Assembly (NCBI GenBank): GCA_937873555.1
Contig: CALMWN010000525.1
Coordinates: 1 to 12,148, forward strand
Direction of reading: 5' to 3'
Source of the DNA: an uncultured Clostridia bacterium
GTDB lineage: Bacteria > Bacillota > Clostridia > Acetivibrionales > CALMWN01
Length of the DNA: 12,148 nt
This document shows, piece by piece, positions 1 to 8,225 of this stretch. The notes beneath the pieces are model-generated. The model saw only the letters and a list, made by a program, of their open reading frames with translations, was not told where the DNA came from and made no database searches. Every line of letters starts with the position of its first letter. Position 1 is the stretch's first letter. Position numbers and translations under genes: made by a program.

Positions 1-27
1 AGGGGCAGGGTGGGGGCTAGATTTTAG
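1..27 (+). CDS. Possible last codons of an upstream gene (position suggests flhB)
   Basis: Frame 1 reads eight codons (RGRVGARF) and then a TAG at 25-27. In fla/che operons of Firmicutes flhB normally sits just upstream of flhA, and FlhB proteins usually end in a short basic tail, so this would fit. The fragment is far too short to identify by itself, and the other two forward frames give nothing better. Frame 3 stops at 18-20. Frame 2 stays open to 91 but looks non-coding. The call rests on position only. Confidence 0.3.
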   Translation, partial: RGRVGARF

Positions 28-73
28 ATATAATTTTAATTATCAAAGATTTTTGTTCTATCATACTAAAGAG

Positions 74-78
74 GGAGG
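74..78 (+). promoter_or_regulatory. Ribosome binding site of flhA, decides between two GTG starts
   Basis: A perfect GGAGG core lies at 74-78. Two in-frame GTG codons follow, at 82 (3 bases away) and 88 (9 bases away). The spacing favours the GTG at 88, giving a protein that begins MRLGNYSVP. The GTG at 82 would add only two residues. Confidence 0.7.
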
Positions 79-87
79 AAAGTGCAA

Positions 88-2112
88 GTGAGGCTTGGAA
101 ACTATTCAGTACCTATAATATTCATAGCTATCATACTTACCATCATACTGCCGATACCTACATTTGTGCTTGATTTTCTACTGGCGATAAATATAATCCT
201 GGCAGCAGTAATCATGCTGAATTCGGTTTATATGAAGAATGCGCTGGAGCTTTCGATATTTCCGTCGCTATTGGTTATAACAACCATTTACAGGCTTTCC
301 CTCAATATTACAGCTGCAAAGCTGATATTGTCATCCGGGGAGGCCGGGCATGTAATAGAAGGCTTTGGAAGGTTTGTAGGCCGGGACAACCTTGTTGTAG
401 GATTTATAATGTTTTTCATCATAATGATTGTAAACTTCCTTGTCATAACAAGGGGTTCCGAAAGAGTTGCAGAAGTGGCTGCAAGATTCACCCTTGACGC
501 AATGCCGGGCAAGCAGATGGCCATAGACGCCGACCTGAACGCAGGACTTATCAATGAAGCGGAAGCGAAGGAAAGAAGACGCAATATTCAAAGAGAATCC
601 GACTTTTACGGGGCCATGGATGGTGCCAGCAAGTTCGTAAAAAATGATGCAATAGCCGGGATAATCATTACTTTTTTAAATATTATAGGAGGATTAATAA
701 TCGGTGTTGTAATGAGGCAGGAAGACTTCACCCAGGCAGTCCAGACCTATACCATCCTTACAATCGGTGACGGTCTGGTGAGCCAGATGCCAGCCCTTAT
801 GATTTCGGCGGCAACCAGCTTTATTGTTACCAGAGCGGGCTCTGATTCGAATCTGAGCCAGGACCTGTTCAAGCAGCTGTTTTACAACCCAAAAGTACTG
901 TTTATAGCTTCAGGGCTGTCGGTTGCACTTGCTCCGTTCCTTTCACCGGTACCTTTCATTCTTCTTGCAATAGCTCTTGCTTTTGTGGGTTATAAGCTGA
1001 TGAAGCTGCAGGAGGAGGTTCAGAAGCAGGAAGAAGTTCAGGTACAGGAAAGTGAAGTGGAGGAAATAAGAAAACCGGAGAATGTTGTTACTTTGCTGCA
1101 GGTGGATCCTATTGAGCTGGAGTTCGGTTACGGGATAATTCCTCTGGCTGATGTCAACCAGGGTGGTGACCTTCTTGACAGGGTAGTAATGATAAGAAGG
1201 CAACTGGCTCTTGAGATGGGAATAATTGTTCCAATCATAAGGCTAAGGGATAACATTCAGCTTAGCCCGAATGAGTATGTCATAAAAATAAAGGGTGTAG
1301 AAGTCGATAAAAATGAGCTGGTTTTCGATCAATTCCTTGCCATGAATCCGGGAATGGTTGAAGAGGAACTGGAAGGCATAAAGACCACAGAGCCTGCATT
1401 CGGTTTACCTGCCATATGGATAACCGAAAGCCAGAGGGACAGAGCAGAAATGCTGGGTTATACCGTGGTCGATCCGCCGTCCATAATAGCAACCCACCTT
1501 ACCGAGGTAATAAAACGTTATGCTCACGAACTGACAGGAAGACAGGAGATTCAAACCCTGATCGACAATGTCAAGCAGAACTATCCGGCAATAGTGGACG
1601 AGCTTGTTCCCAAGCTGATGACAATCGGTGAAATACAGAAGGTAATAGCAAACCTGATAAAGGAAGGCGTGTCAATACGGGATATGGTAACCATATTGGA
1701 GACCCTTGCGGATTACGCCCAGACAACACATGACGCAGACATGCTGACAGAGTATGTAAGGCAGGCTCTAGGCAGAGCAATCTCCAGGAAATTTATAAAT
1801 GACAGCAAGTCAAATGTTATTACACTTGACCCCAAACTGGAACAGGTAATCATGGATTCGGTGAAAAGAACCGAACATGGTACATTTATAACACTTGAAC
1901 CCAGCGTTACCAATTCAATTCTGGGAAGTCTCTCAAAACAGGTGCAGCGTCTGGGTCAGTTGGGGCAGCAGCCCATTGTACTGGCTTCACCGATAGTAAG
2001 GTTATATTTTAAAAGGCTTACGGAACAGGCGATACCAGGTTTGATTGTTTTATCATATAATGAGCTTGACCCTAATATTGAGGTCCAATCAGTCGGGATG
2101 GTGAGTATCTAA
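88..2112 (+). CDS. flhA: Flagellar type III export gate protein FlhA
   Basis: FlhA is an inner-membrane subunit of the flagellar type III export gate. It forms a ring whose cytoplasmic domain docks export chaperones and substrates and helps couple proton flow to export. Residue numbers here count from the alternative GTG at 82 (676 aa); the preferred start at 88 gives 674 aa. Hydrophobic membrane segments fill residues ~10-125 and ~190-305. The FHIPEP-family signature lies in the loop between them, around residues 124-155 (RGSERVAEVAARF, then LDAMPGKQMAIDADL). A further conserved stretch, MDGASKFVKNDAIAG (~179-193), carries the acidic residues D180 and D189. A charged glutamate-rich linker (~308-330) leads to the four-part cytoplasmic domain up to residue 676. 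The length is normal for the family. It is followed after two bases by flhF, so translation is probably coupled. Confidence 0.98.
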   Translation: MRLGNYSVPIIFIAIILTIILPIPTFVLDFLLAINIILAAVIMLNSVYMKNALELSIFPSLLVITTIYRLSLNITAAKLILSSGEAGHVIEGFGRFVGRDNLVVGFIMFFIIMIVNFLVITRGSERVAEVAARFTLDAMPGKQMAIDADLNAGLINEAEAKERRRNIQRESDFYGAMDGASKFVKNDAIAGIIITFLNIIGGLIIGVVMRQEDFTQAVQTYTILTIGDGLVSQMPALMISAATSFIVTRAGSDSNLSQDLFKQLFYNPKVLFIASGLSVALAPFLSPVPFILLAIALAFVGYKLMKLQEEVQKQEEVQVQESEVEEIRKPENVVTLLQVDPIELEFGYGIIPLADVNQGGDLLDRVVMIRRQLALEMGIIVPIIRLRDNIQLSPNEYVIKIKGVEVDKNELVFDQFLAMNPGMVEEELEGIKTTEPAFGLPAIWITESQRDRAEMLGYTVVDPPSIIATHLTEVIKRYAHELTGRQEIQTLIDNVKQNYPAIVDELVPKLMTIGEIQKVIANLIKEGVSIRDMVTILETLADYAQTTHDADMLTEYVRQALGRAISRKFINDSKSNVITLDPKLEQVIMDSVKRTEHGTFITLEPSVTNSILGSLSKQVQRLGQLGQQPIVLASPIVRLYFKRLTEQAIPGLIVLSYNELDPNIEVQSVGMVSI

Positions 2113-2114
2113 AG

Positions 2115-3296
2115 ATGAAAATACGTAGGTATCTTGGAAAGGATACACAGGAAGCGTTATTGAAGGTAAAAATGGATTTGGGTAATGACGCGGTAATTCT
2201 CAATACGAGAAAAGTCAGGCAAAAAGGCTTTTTAAAGCTGTTTTCAAAACCTATGACTGAAGTCCTTGCTGCAGTGGATGAGGAATACGGAAGCAGAAAG
2301 GAAAGGGAGGCCGTAAAAAGGGAGGAAAAAAGTCCGGATTTAAATAAGGAAAATCAGATCAAGATACAGCTGGACGATAAGGAGCAGAAGATTGCCGAGC
2401 TTGAGAACAAGGTCAGCAACATGGAGTCCCTGCTTCAGAAGATTTATGCCCAGTTTCAGTCAAACGGGCAGAAAACCGCTGCCGCCGTGGAACAACCTGC
2501 AAAACCGTTTTCAAAGGGTCTGCAGGTGTTTTCAAGCAATCTGCTCAAGAACGAAGTAGAAGCAGAAATCGTGAAAAGGATAATTGACACCGTTTCGGAA
2601 AAAATAGGCGAAAATGCCGGTGTGAACGATGCTGCGTCGGTGTTGTACAACGTAATATCAGGGATGCTTGGCAAACCCTCCACCATACAGATAAAAGAAG
2701 AAGGAAGGCCTACGGTGGTAATATTCCTTGGCCCGACAGGTGTGGGCAAGACTACTACCCTGGCTAAGATAGCTGCAAACTATGCCTTGAACCAAAAGAA
2801 AAGTGTGGGACTTATAACTGCAGATACATACAGGATTGCTGCAGTGGAACAGCTGAAAACCTATGCGGAAATACTGGGAATGCCTGTATCGGTCATCTAT
2901 TCCCCTGCTGAAATCAAGGAAGCTGTAAATGCTTACTCGGACAAGGATGTGGTCCTGATTGATACTGCGGGCAGAAGCTATAAGAACAAGACGCAGTTTG
3001 AGGAGCTGAAGTCACTGGTGCTGGCTTCGGAAGCTGATGAAGTCTATCTTGTCCTGAGCGCCACGACCAGTATGCGGACCTGCAGGGAATTACTCAACAA
3101 TTACGGCTTTCTGGAAAACTACAAGCTGATATTCACAAAGCTTGATGAAACTCCGATAAACGGGATCATTTTAAACGCGAAACTACTGACAAATAAAAGT
3201 CTCTCGTATATGACATATGGTCAGAGCGTGCCTGACGATATAGAGATAGCAAATATTGACAAAGTAACGAAAAATTTGTTGGGGAGCATCGGTTAA
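2115..3296 (+). CDS. flhF: Flagellar biosynthesis GTPase FlhF (SRP family)
   Basis: FlhF is a signal-recognition-particle-type GTPase at the membrane that sets the site of flagellar assembly and works with FlhG. The 393-residue protein shows the usual layout. A basic N-terminal region (MKIRRYLGKDTQEAL) comes first. A charged, probably coiled or disordered B region follows (~60-125). The NG domain starts near 145. GTPase motifs are complete: P-loop GPTGVGKT at 206-213, DTYRIAAVEQL from 237, DTAGR at 283-287 and TKLDE at 341-345. DTYR and DTAGR separate it from ordinary P-loop ATPases and agree with Ffh/FtsY/FlhF. The start ATG lies two bases after the flhA stop, with a purine-rich stretch inside the end of flhA as the likely ribosome site. 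The stop abuts the flhG start with no gap. Confidence 0.97.
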   Translation: MKIRRYLGKDTQEALLKVKMDLGNDAVILNTRKVRQKGFLKLFSKPMTEVLAAVDEEYGSRKEREAVKREEKSPDLNKENQIKIQLDDKEQKIAELENKVSNMESLLQKIYAQFQSNGQKTAAAVEQPAKPFSKGLQVFSSNLLKNEVEAEIVKRIIDTVSEKIGENAGVNDAASVLYNVISGMLGKPSTIQIKEEGRPTVVIFLGPTGVGKTTTLAKIAANYALNQKKSVGLITADTYRIAAVEQLKTYAEILGMPVSVIYSPAEIKEAVNAYSDKDVVLIDTAGRSYKNKTQFEELKSLVLASEADEVYLVLSATTSMRTCRELLNNYGFLENYKLIFTKLDETPINGIILNAKLLTNKSLSYMTYGQSVPDDIEIANIDKVTKNLLGSIG

Positions 3297-4208
3297 ATGA
3301 GAGATCAGGCTGACAAATTAAGACAAATTATTGAGAGTATTAAAATCAGGCAGTCGGTAAATCAGGCCAACCTTATCAACAGCATAAGAAAAAAAACCGC
3401 AAAGGTGATTACTGTTACCAGTGGTAAGGGTGGCGTGGGAAAAACAAATATTGCTATAAACCTTGCTATTGCGTTAAGTGAAATGGGTTTAAGAGTAATA
3501 ATACTGGATGCGGATTTCGGGCTTGCAAATATCGATGTATTGTTCGGGATCATACCGCATAATACACTCGTTGATGTAATAAACAATAAAAAGAACATAC
3601 TGGAAGTGCTGTCTGACGGACCGAAAAATATCAAGTTCATATCGGGAGGCTCAGGAGTTGAAGAACTGGTCAAGCTGGAAAAAAGCCAGCTGGAGAAGTT
3701 CGTTGATAATATATCAATGCTTGACAAACTGGCTGATGTAATATTGATTGACACGGGGGCAGGACTTTCGGACAACGTCATGAGCTTTGTAATGGCAGCT
3801 GACGAGGTTCTTCTTGTGACTACCCCCGAACCTACTTCCATAACCGATGCCTACGCGCTTATAAAAATGGTATCGAACAGAAACAAGGACAAGATCATAA
3901 AGGTAGTCGTAAACAGAGCTGAAAACGTAAATGAAGCTAATGACATATTGAACAAGCTTTCGATAGTTGCGGAAAAGTTCCTGAACCTGAAGCTTTATTC
4001 CCTGGGTTATGTACTTCAGGACGAAGCAGTAATAAAAGCCGTCAAGCTGCAGCAACCGTTTTCTCTGAGCTTTCCGAAAAGTCATGCGACAAAGCTGATA
4101 AGGGAGATTTCAAAGAAGATTGTTGAAGAGGGCAAAAACAACAGTAATATGGAAAATACCGGAATAAAAGGTTTTGTTAACAGATTGGTGGGTTTTTTAA
4201 ACAGTTAA
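3297..4208 (+). CDS. flhG: MinD-type ATPase FlhG (YlxH), flagellar number and placement regulator
   Basis: FlhG is a MinD/ParA-family ATPase that stimulates FlhF GTPase activity and limits or patterns flagella. The 303-residue protein opens with DQADKLR at residues 3-9. This matches the DQAxxLR activator motif known in FlhG proteins, which reaches into the FlhF active site. A deviant Walker A, SGKGGVGKTN (42-51), carries the signature lysine K44. DAD at 71-73 and LIDTGAG (150-156, D152) are the other nucleotide-site motifs. The C-terminus, GIKGFVNRLVGFLNS (289-303), is a short amphipathic stretch like the membrane-targeting helix of MinD-type proteins. The ATG directly abuts the flhF stop (TAAATG), consistent with coupled translation. 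No hairpin plus T-run terminator follows, so transcription probably continues into the PilZ gene. Confidence 0.96.
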   Translation: MRDQADKLRQIIESIKIRQSVNQANLINSIRKKTAKVITVTSGKGGVGKTNIAINLAIALSEMGLRVIILDADFGLANIDVLFGIIPHNTLVDVINNKKNILEVLSDGPKNIKFISGGSGVEELVKLEKSQLEKFVDNISMLDKLADVILIDTGAGLSDNVMSFVMAADEVLLVTTPEPTSITDAYALIKMVSNRNKDKIIKVVVNRAENVNEANDILNKLSIVAEKFLNLKLYSLGYVLQDEAVIKAVKLQQPFSLSFPKSHATKLIREISKKIVEEGKNNSNMENTGIKGFVNRLVGFLNS

Positions 4209-4358
4209 TTTGTTATATAATAGAAAAAGAAAATCTAATTTTGTCGTTTTGCAGGTGAATATGATATGAACACGGTCTTGGGTATGTGAAACTGGAATCC
4301 ATGGGAATGATTTGCAGCCGGAGGAATTTATTCATCATACACAGGAATGGGGCGAAGA
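4209..4358 (+). promoter_or_regulatory. 150-base gap between flhG and the PilZ gene; weak promoter candidate
   Basis: This is the largest non-coding gap in the window. It holds a perfect TATAAT at 4216-4221, but nothing resembling TTGACA at 15-18 bases upstream (the bases there are mostly T), and no sigma-28 type pair (TAAA with GCCGATAA). A strong GGAGG core at 4320-4324 has no usable start codon at proper distance. A seven-codon reading frame at 4266-4289 (ATG to TGA) is too short to support. I recognise no riboswitch core, and in particular no cyclic-di-GMP riboswitch signature. An internal promoter or RNA element here is possible but unproven. Confidence 0.25.
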
Positions 4359-5039
4359 ATGAATATAAATGAGATACAATCAGGTACAAAGCTTGAATTA
4401 AGCATTTATAACATTATGGGTGAAATAATAAAAAAAAATCTGGTCAGCGAACTGGAATGGGTTGAGGAACAGGGAACGGCAGTAATAGCTGCACCAGTCA
4501 GTGAAGGCGTTATTTTCCCGGTACGTGTAGGAGCCTATATTGACGTTTATTTCGAAAATAACAGCAGCTATTTCACTTTCAAGGCTAAATTGATACACAG
4601 GGGATTGAAGGATAATATAGCGCTTTTAAGGATTGAAGCAAGGAGTGAAATAACCAGAATTCAAAGGAGGCAATTTTTCAGGTTTGAATGCCTTGTAAAT
4701 GTGGCATATAGAGTATTAGAACCTGCAAATGATGAAGAGAGCGACAAAATCAGATATATTAACACTTATACCAAGGATCTGAGCGGCGGAGGCATACGTA
4801 TGGTGACCGATGAAAGGCTCGAAAAGAACAGCATAGTAGAATGCATATTAAGCCTTGGTAACGAAAAAACCGTTAAATTCAAAGGAAAAATAATACGCAG
4901 CACTAAAATCGACCTGGATTGGTTGAACAAATTTGATAACAGTATCACGTTTCATGAGATTGAAAACAAGGACAGGGAACAAATAATACGGTTCATATTT
5001 GCAGAACAAAGAAGATTACGTAAAAAAGGATTGATTTGA
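4359..5039 (+). CDS. YcgR-type PilZ-domain protein, probable cyclic-di-GMP flagellar brake
   Basis: This protein resembles YcgR/YpfA-type flagellar brake proteins, which bind cyclic-di-GMP and slow or jam the motor. Numbering from the upstream ATG at 4347 (230 aa), the N-terminal YcgR-like beta domain spans ~5-100 and the PilZ domain ~104-220. Both halves of the ligand-binding signature are present: RRQFFR at 107-112 (RxxxR = R108 to R112) and DLSGGG at 144-149 (D/NxSxxG). Ligand binding is therefore likely intact. Two in-frame ATG codons exist, at 4347 and 4359. Neither has a strong Shine-Dalgarno site; the second has GGGG six bases upstream and is slightly favoured, giving MNINEIQSG and 226 residues. 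It sits between flhG and cheB, where B. subtilis has no gene. The motor target is inferred from family and context. Confidence 0.9.
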   Translation: MNINEIQSGTKLELSIYNIMGEIIKKNLVSELEWVEEQGTAVIAAPVSEGVIFPVRVGAYIDVYFENNSSYFTFKAKLIHRGLKDNIALLRIEARSEITRIQRRQFFRFECLVNVAYRVLEPANDEESDKIRYINTYTKDLSGGGIRMVTDERLEKNSIVECILSLGNEKTVKFKGKIIRSTKIDLDWLNKFDNSITFHEIENKDREQIIRFIFAEQRRLRKKGLI

Positions 5040-5043
5040 ATTT

Positions 5044-6114
5044 ATGAAAGACATGCCGAAAGGTAACATCAATGTATTGGTTGTAGATGATTCTGCCTTT
5101 ATGAGGAAGGTTATATCGGATATATTGAAAAGTGATCCCGACATAACGGTGATTGATACGGCCAAAAATGGAATTGAGGCCATTGAAAAGGCTAAAAGCC
5201 TGAAACCGGACGTAATAACCCTGGATGTAGAAATGCCGGTTATGGATGGACTGAAATGCCTGAAGGAAATACTGAAGACCCAGTATATACCTGTGTTGAT
5301 GCTCAGCAGCCTTACGAAGGATGGTGCAGAGGCGACAATAAAAGCTCTTGAAAATGGAGCAGTGGACTTTATTCCCAAGCCTACCAATATATTTGAAATG
5401 ACTGCAGACGACATAAAGCGTGAGCTTGTCGATAAAGTAAAGATAGCCAGGACCATTGTCAAGGGAAAAAAGGAAAGCACAAAAAGCAGAATTGTAAAGC
5501 CAAGGGAAGAGATTGTAAGAAGCGCGGAAATAAAGAATATTGTGGCAATAGGTACTTCAACCGGAGGTCCAAGGGCTCTTCAATCGGTAATACCCCTTAT
5601 TCCGGGAGATATACCGGCTGCCGTACTGATTGTCCAGCACATGCCTCCCGGGTTTACGAGGTCTCTGGCGGAAAGGCTTAACAGCATGAGTGAGCTTAAT
5701 GTTAAGGAAGCTGAAGACAAGGAAGTGGTTAGGGCGGGTTATGCATATATAGCGCCCGGTGATTACCACATGCTGGTTGAGAAATTTGATGGTGTGAATC
5801 TCAGGATCAAGCTTACCCAGGATCCTCCGCTTGGAGGACACAGGCCGGCAGTAAATTCAATGATGGATTCACTTTCGGAAACAGGTCTCAACAATATAAT
5901 TGCAGTCATAATGACAGGGATGGGTGGGGATGGCAGTGAAGGAATAAAGAAGCTTAAAACAAATAATAAAAGTTTTATCATAGCACAAGATGAAAAAACA
6001 TGTGTGGTATATGGTATGCCGAAAGTTGCCGTACAGACCGGAATGGTTGACAATGTAGCACCACTTGATCAAATAGCAAATGAGATAAAGAAATTTGTGG
6101 GGGTGTATAGATAA
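5044..6114 (+). CDS. cheB: Chemotaxis response regulator / protein-glutamate methylesterase CheB
   Basis: CheB removes methyl groups from receptor glutamates (and can deamidate glutamines) after phosphorylation by CheA, giving adaptation. The 356-residue protein has a receiver domain (~9-125) with the acidic pair D15/D16, phospho-acceptor D61 in LDVEMPVMDG, the S88/S89 region and K112 in PKP. A linker (~130-162) leads to the methylesterase domain (~163-352). The catalytic triad is visible: S172 in GTSTGGP, H199 in VQHMPPGFT and D296 in GMGGDG. The length is typical. The start ATG is four bases after the PilZ stop, with only a weak purine run (AAAAAAGGA, 5022-5030) upstream, so coupling to PilZ translation is likely; a second ATG at 5053 is possible. 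The stop overlaps the cheA start by one base. Confidence 0.97.
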   Translation: MKDMPKGNINVLVVDDSAFMRKVISDILKSDPDITVIDTAKNGIEAIEKAKSLKPDVITLDVEMPVMDGLKCLKEILKTQYIPVLMLSSLTKDGAEATIKALENGAVDFIPKPTNIFEMTADDIKRELVDKVKIARTIVKGKKESTKSRIVKPREEIVRSAEIKNIVAIGTSTGGPRALQSVIPLIPGDIPAAVLIVQHMPPGFTRSLAERLNSMSELNVKEAEDKEVVRAGYAYIAPGDYHMLVEKFDGVNLRIKLTQDPPLGGHRPAVNSMMDSLSETGLNNIIAVIMTGMGGDGSEGIKKLKTNNKSFIIAQDEKTCVVYGMPKVAVQTGMVDNVAPLDQIANEIKKFVGVYR

Positions 6115-8192
6115 TGGATATGAGTCAATACCTTGAAATTTTTATTGAGGAATCGAAGGAACACCTGCAGAGCCTTAACCAATCTCTGCTCCAACTGGAG
6201 AATAACCCTGAGGACAGCTCAATGCTTAACGAGATTTTCAGAGTTGCTCATACTTTAAAGGGCATGTCCGGTACAATGGGGTTCAACAGGATGGCTAAAT
6301 TGACCCATGATATGGAGAATGTACTTCATGCATTGAGGAATAACGAACTGAAAATAAATACCAAGCTGGTTGACTTGCTGTTTAAATGTCTTGATGCACT
6401 GGAGAACTATGTTGATAACATAACAAACAACTCAAACGAAGGCAGCAATGAGTATTCTGAAATAATATCGGCATTGAACAGTGCAATTAAGGATGGGCCG
6501 GAGTCAATAGAAATCAAGGCTGAAAGCACACACAACGGCACAGACAAGGAACAAAATGCCGGAACTGCAGCTACAGAGATTGTTACTGCAGACATTCAGA
6601 TAAATGAATATGAGCAGAATGTTATAAACAAGGCAAGAGAAGTTGGCATGAATGCATTTCAGATAACTGTACAACTCAATAAGGGCTGTGTTTTGAAATC
6701 TGCAAGGGCATTCATTATTTTTCAAAGTCTGGAACGCTATTCTGAGGTAATTAAATCCGAACCGAAGGTTGAAGATATTGAAGATGAGAAATTCGATTTT
6801 GAGTTCACAGTTGTAATTGTAACAAAGGAGAAGGCTGAGCTGTTCCACAGGGAATTGAATTCAATTGCCGAAGTTGAAAATGTATTGATTAAAGAATTAT
6901 TTGAGAAGCCTGTGGAATCTTCCGCAATTGAAACAAAGATTGAAGATATCCCGGCTGTGATAGCCCAGATGTCGGAAAAGGAAGAAAAGACCCCGGAAAA
7001 AGAGGAAACCGAAGGGCCTAAAACATCTGCCAGTGCGAAGGCCAAGACAGGAAAGACCGTAAGGGTGGATATCGACAGGCTTGATGTGCTGATGAACTGG
7101 GTCAGTGAGTTGATTATTACAAAAACAAGGCTTGAAGGAATAGAGAGCCTGGAAAGGACACAAACCTTCAATGAAGCTGTCGAATACCTTGAAAGAATAA
7201 CTACCAACCTGCATGATGCCGTCATGAAAGTCAGGATGGTTCCGGTAGAAACAGTATTCAACAGGTTTCCCAGGATGATAAGGGATATTTCTAAGGACCT
7301 CCGAAAAGATATCGTACTTAAAATGACCGGTGAGGAAACAGAACTGGACAGGACGGTTATTGACGAAATAGGCGACCCATTGATACATATGCTCAGGAAT
7401 TCTGCAGATCACGGAATAGAATCCATGGAAAAAAGAAAGGCACTGGGGAAACCTGCTGAAGGTAATATATACCTGAGGGCTTATCAGGACGGCAATAATG
7501 TAATGATCGAGGTGGAAGACGACGGCGGAGGCATAAATACCGAGGTTGTCAAGAAAAAAGCCATAGAAAAGGGTCTTCTGAACAAGGATGTTGCAAACAA
7601 CCTGTCGCAGAAGGATATAATAGACTATCTCTTCAGGCCGAGCTTCAGCACGGCTGATCAGATTTCAGCCTTATCAGGCAGGGGTGTCGGGCTGGATGTT
7701 GTCAAGACAAAAATAGAAACGCTGGGCGGAGCAGTTGAGGTTGAGACAGAGTTGGGCAAGGGAAGCAAGTTTATTATCAGACTTCCTCTGACACTGGCAA
7801 TAATTCAGGCTTTGCTGGTGCTGATAGGAAACGAGAAGTATGCCATACCTTTAGGGTCAATACAGGAAATAAAGAACATTCTCCCTTCAGACATCAAGCT
7901 GGTACAGAAACAGGAGGTAATATTATTAAGAAACATGGTTGTTCCTGTAATAAGGTTGGATAAAGTGCTGGATGTACCAAAGGATGAGAGGGAAGCAAAA
8001 CAACTGACCGTAGTTATAGTCAGGAAGGGTGAAAAACTGTCGGGTTTTGTAGTGGACAGCATTATAGGACAGCAGGAAATTGTACAGAAGCCGCTTGGTA
8101 AACTCTTTATTGGTAACAGGACCGTGACCGGAGCGACTATTCTTGGAGATGGAAATGTTGCTCTGATACTTGATATAAATTCTCTGGCATAA
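6114..8192 (+). CDS. cheA: Chemotaxis histidine kinase CheA
   Basis: CheA is the cytoplasmic kinase of receptor arrays; it autophosphorylates and passes phosphate to CheY and CheB. The 692-residue protein has all five domains. P1 (1-~105) has the phospho-accepting H46 in RVAHTLKGMSGTMGF. A P2-like CheY/CheB-docking region spans ~160-265, followed by a charged linker (~285-313). P3, the dimerisation domain, spans ~315-375. P4, the ATP-binding domain, has its N box at LIHMLRNSADHGIE (423-436), G1 at EDDGGG (468-473) and G2 at SGRGVGLDVV (521-530). P5, the CheW-like domain, spans ~555-690. The start ATG overlaps the cheB stop (TAATG), with a G-rich run (6098-6103) as the likely ribosome site. 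A second in-frame ATG at 6120 is less well spaced. The gene is intact. Confidence 0.98.
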   Translation: MDMSQYLEIFIEESKEHLQSLNQSLLQLENNPEDSSMLNEIFRVAHTLKGMSGTMGFNRMAKLTHDMENVLHALRNNELKINTKLVDLLFKCLDALENYVDNITNNSNEGSNEYSEIISALNSAIKDGPESIEIKAESTHNGTDKEQNAGTAATEIVTADIQINEYEQNVINKAREVGMNAFQITVQLNKGCVLKSARAFIIFQSLERYSEVIKSEPKVEDIEDEKFDFEFTVVIVTKEKAELFHRELNSIAEVENVLIKELFEKPVESSAIETKIEDIPAVIAQMSEKEEKTPEKEETEGPKTSASAKAKTGKTVRVDIDRLDVLMNWVSELIITKTRLEGIESLERTQTFNEAVEYLERITTNLHDAVMKVRMVPVETVFNRFPRMIRDISKDLRKDIVLKMTGEETELDRTVIDEIGDPLIHMLRNSADHGIESMEKRKALGKPAEGNIYLRAYQDGNNVMIEVEDDGGGINTEVVKKKAIEKGLLNKDVANNLSQKDIIDYLFRPSFSTADQISALSGRGVGLDVVKTKIETLGGAVEVETELGKGSKFIIRLPLTLAIIQALLVLIGNEKYAIPLGSIQEIKNILPSDIKLVQKQEVILLRNMVVPVIRLDKVLDVPKDEREAKQLTVVIVRKGEKLSGFVVDSIIGQQEIVQKPLGKLFIGNRTVTGATILGDGNVALILDINSLA

Positions 8193-8225
8193 ATTTGTAT
8201 TCATATATGGAAAGGGGCAGGTCTA

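Noticed and set aside
27..44. TATAAT (29-34) and an AT-rich palindrome (ATAATT/AATTAT, 30-43) before flhA
   Set aside because: No -35 element lies at a suitable distance (the bases there are G-rich), and the palindrome is made only of A and T with a two-base loop, so it is neither a convincing promoter nor a terminator.
3362..3841. 159-codon open frame on the - strand opposite flhG
   Set aside because: It is antisense to the Walker A and Walker B region of flhG, rich in serine and threonine, and has no independent ribosome site or domain.
4209..4346. Cyclic-di-GMP riboswitch upstream of the PilZ gene
   Set aside because: Such riboswitches control flagellar operons in some clostridia, but I cannot find the conserved core segments here; only a vague resemblance around 4312-4324 (TTTGCAGCCGGAG).
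6737..7412. Two long - strand open frames (174 and 171 codons) opposite cheA
   Set aside because: They are antisense to the intact P2-P4 part of cheA, overlap each other in different frames, and show biased composition with no motif; they are shadows of cheA codon use.
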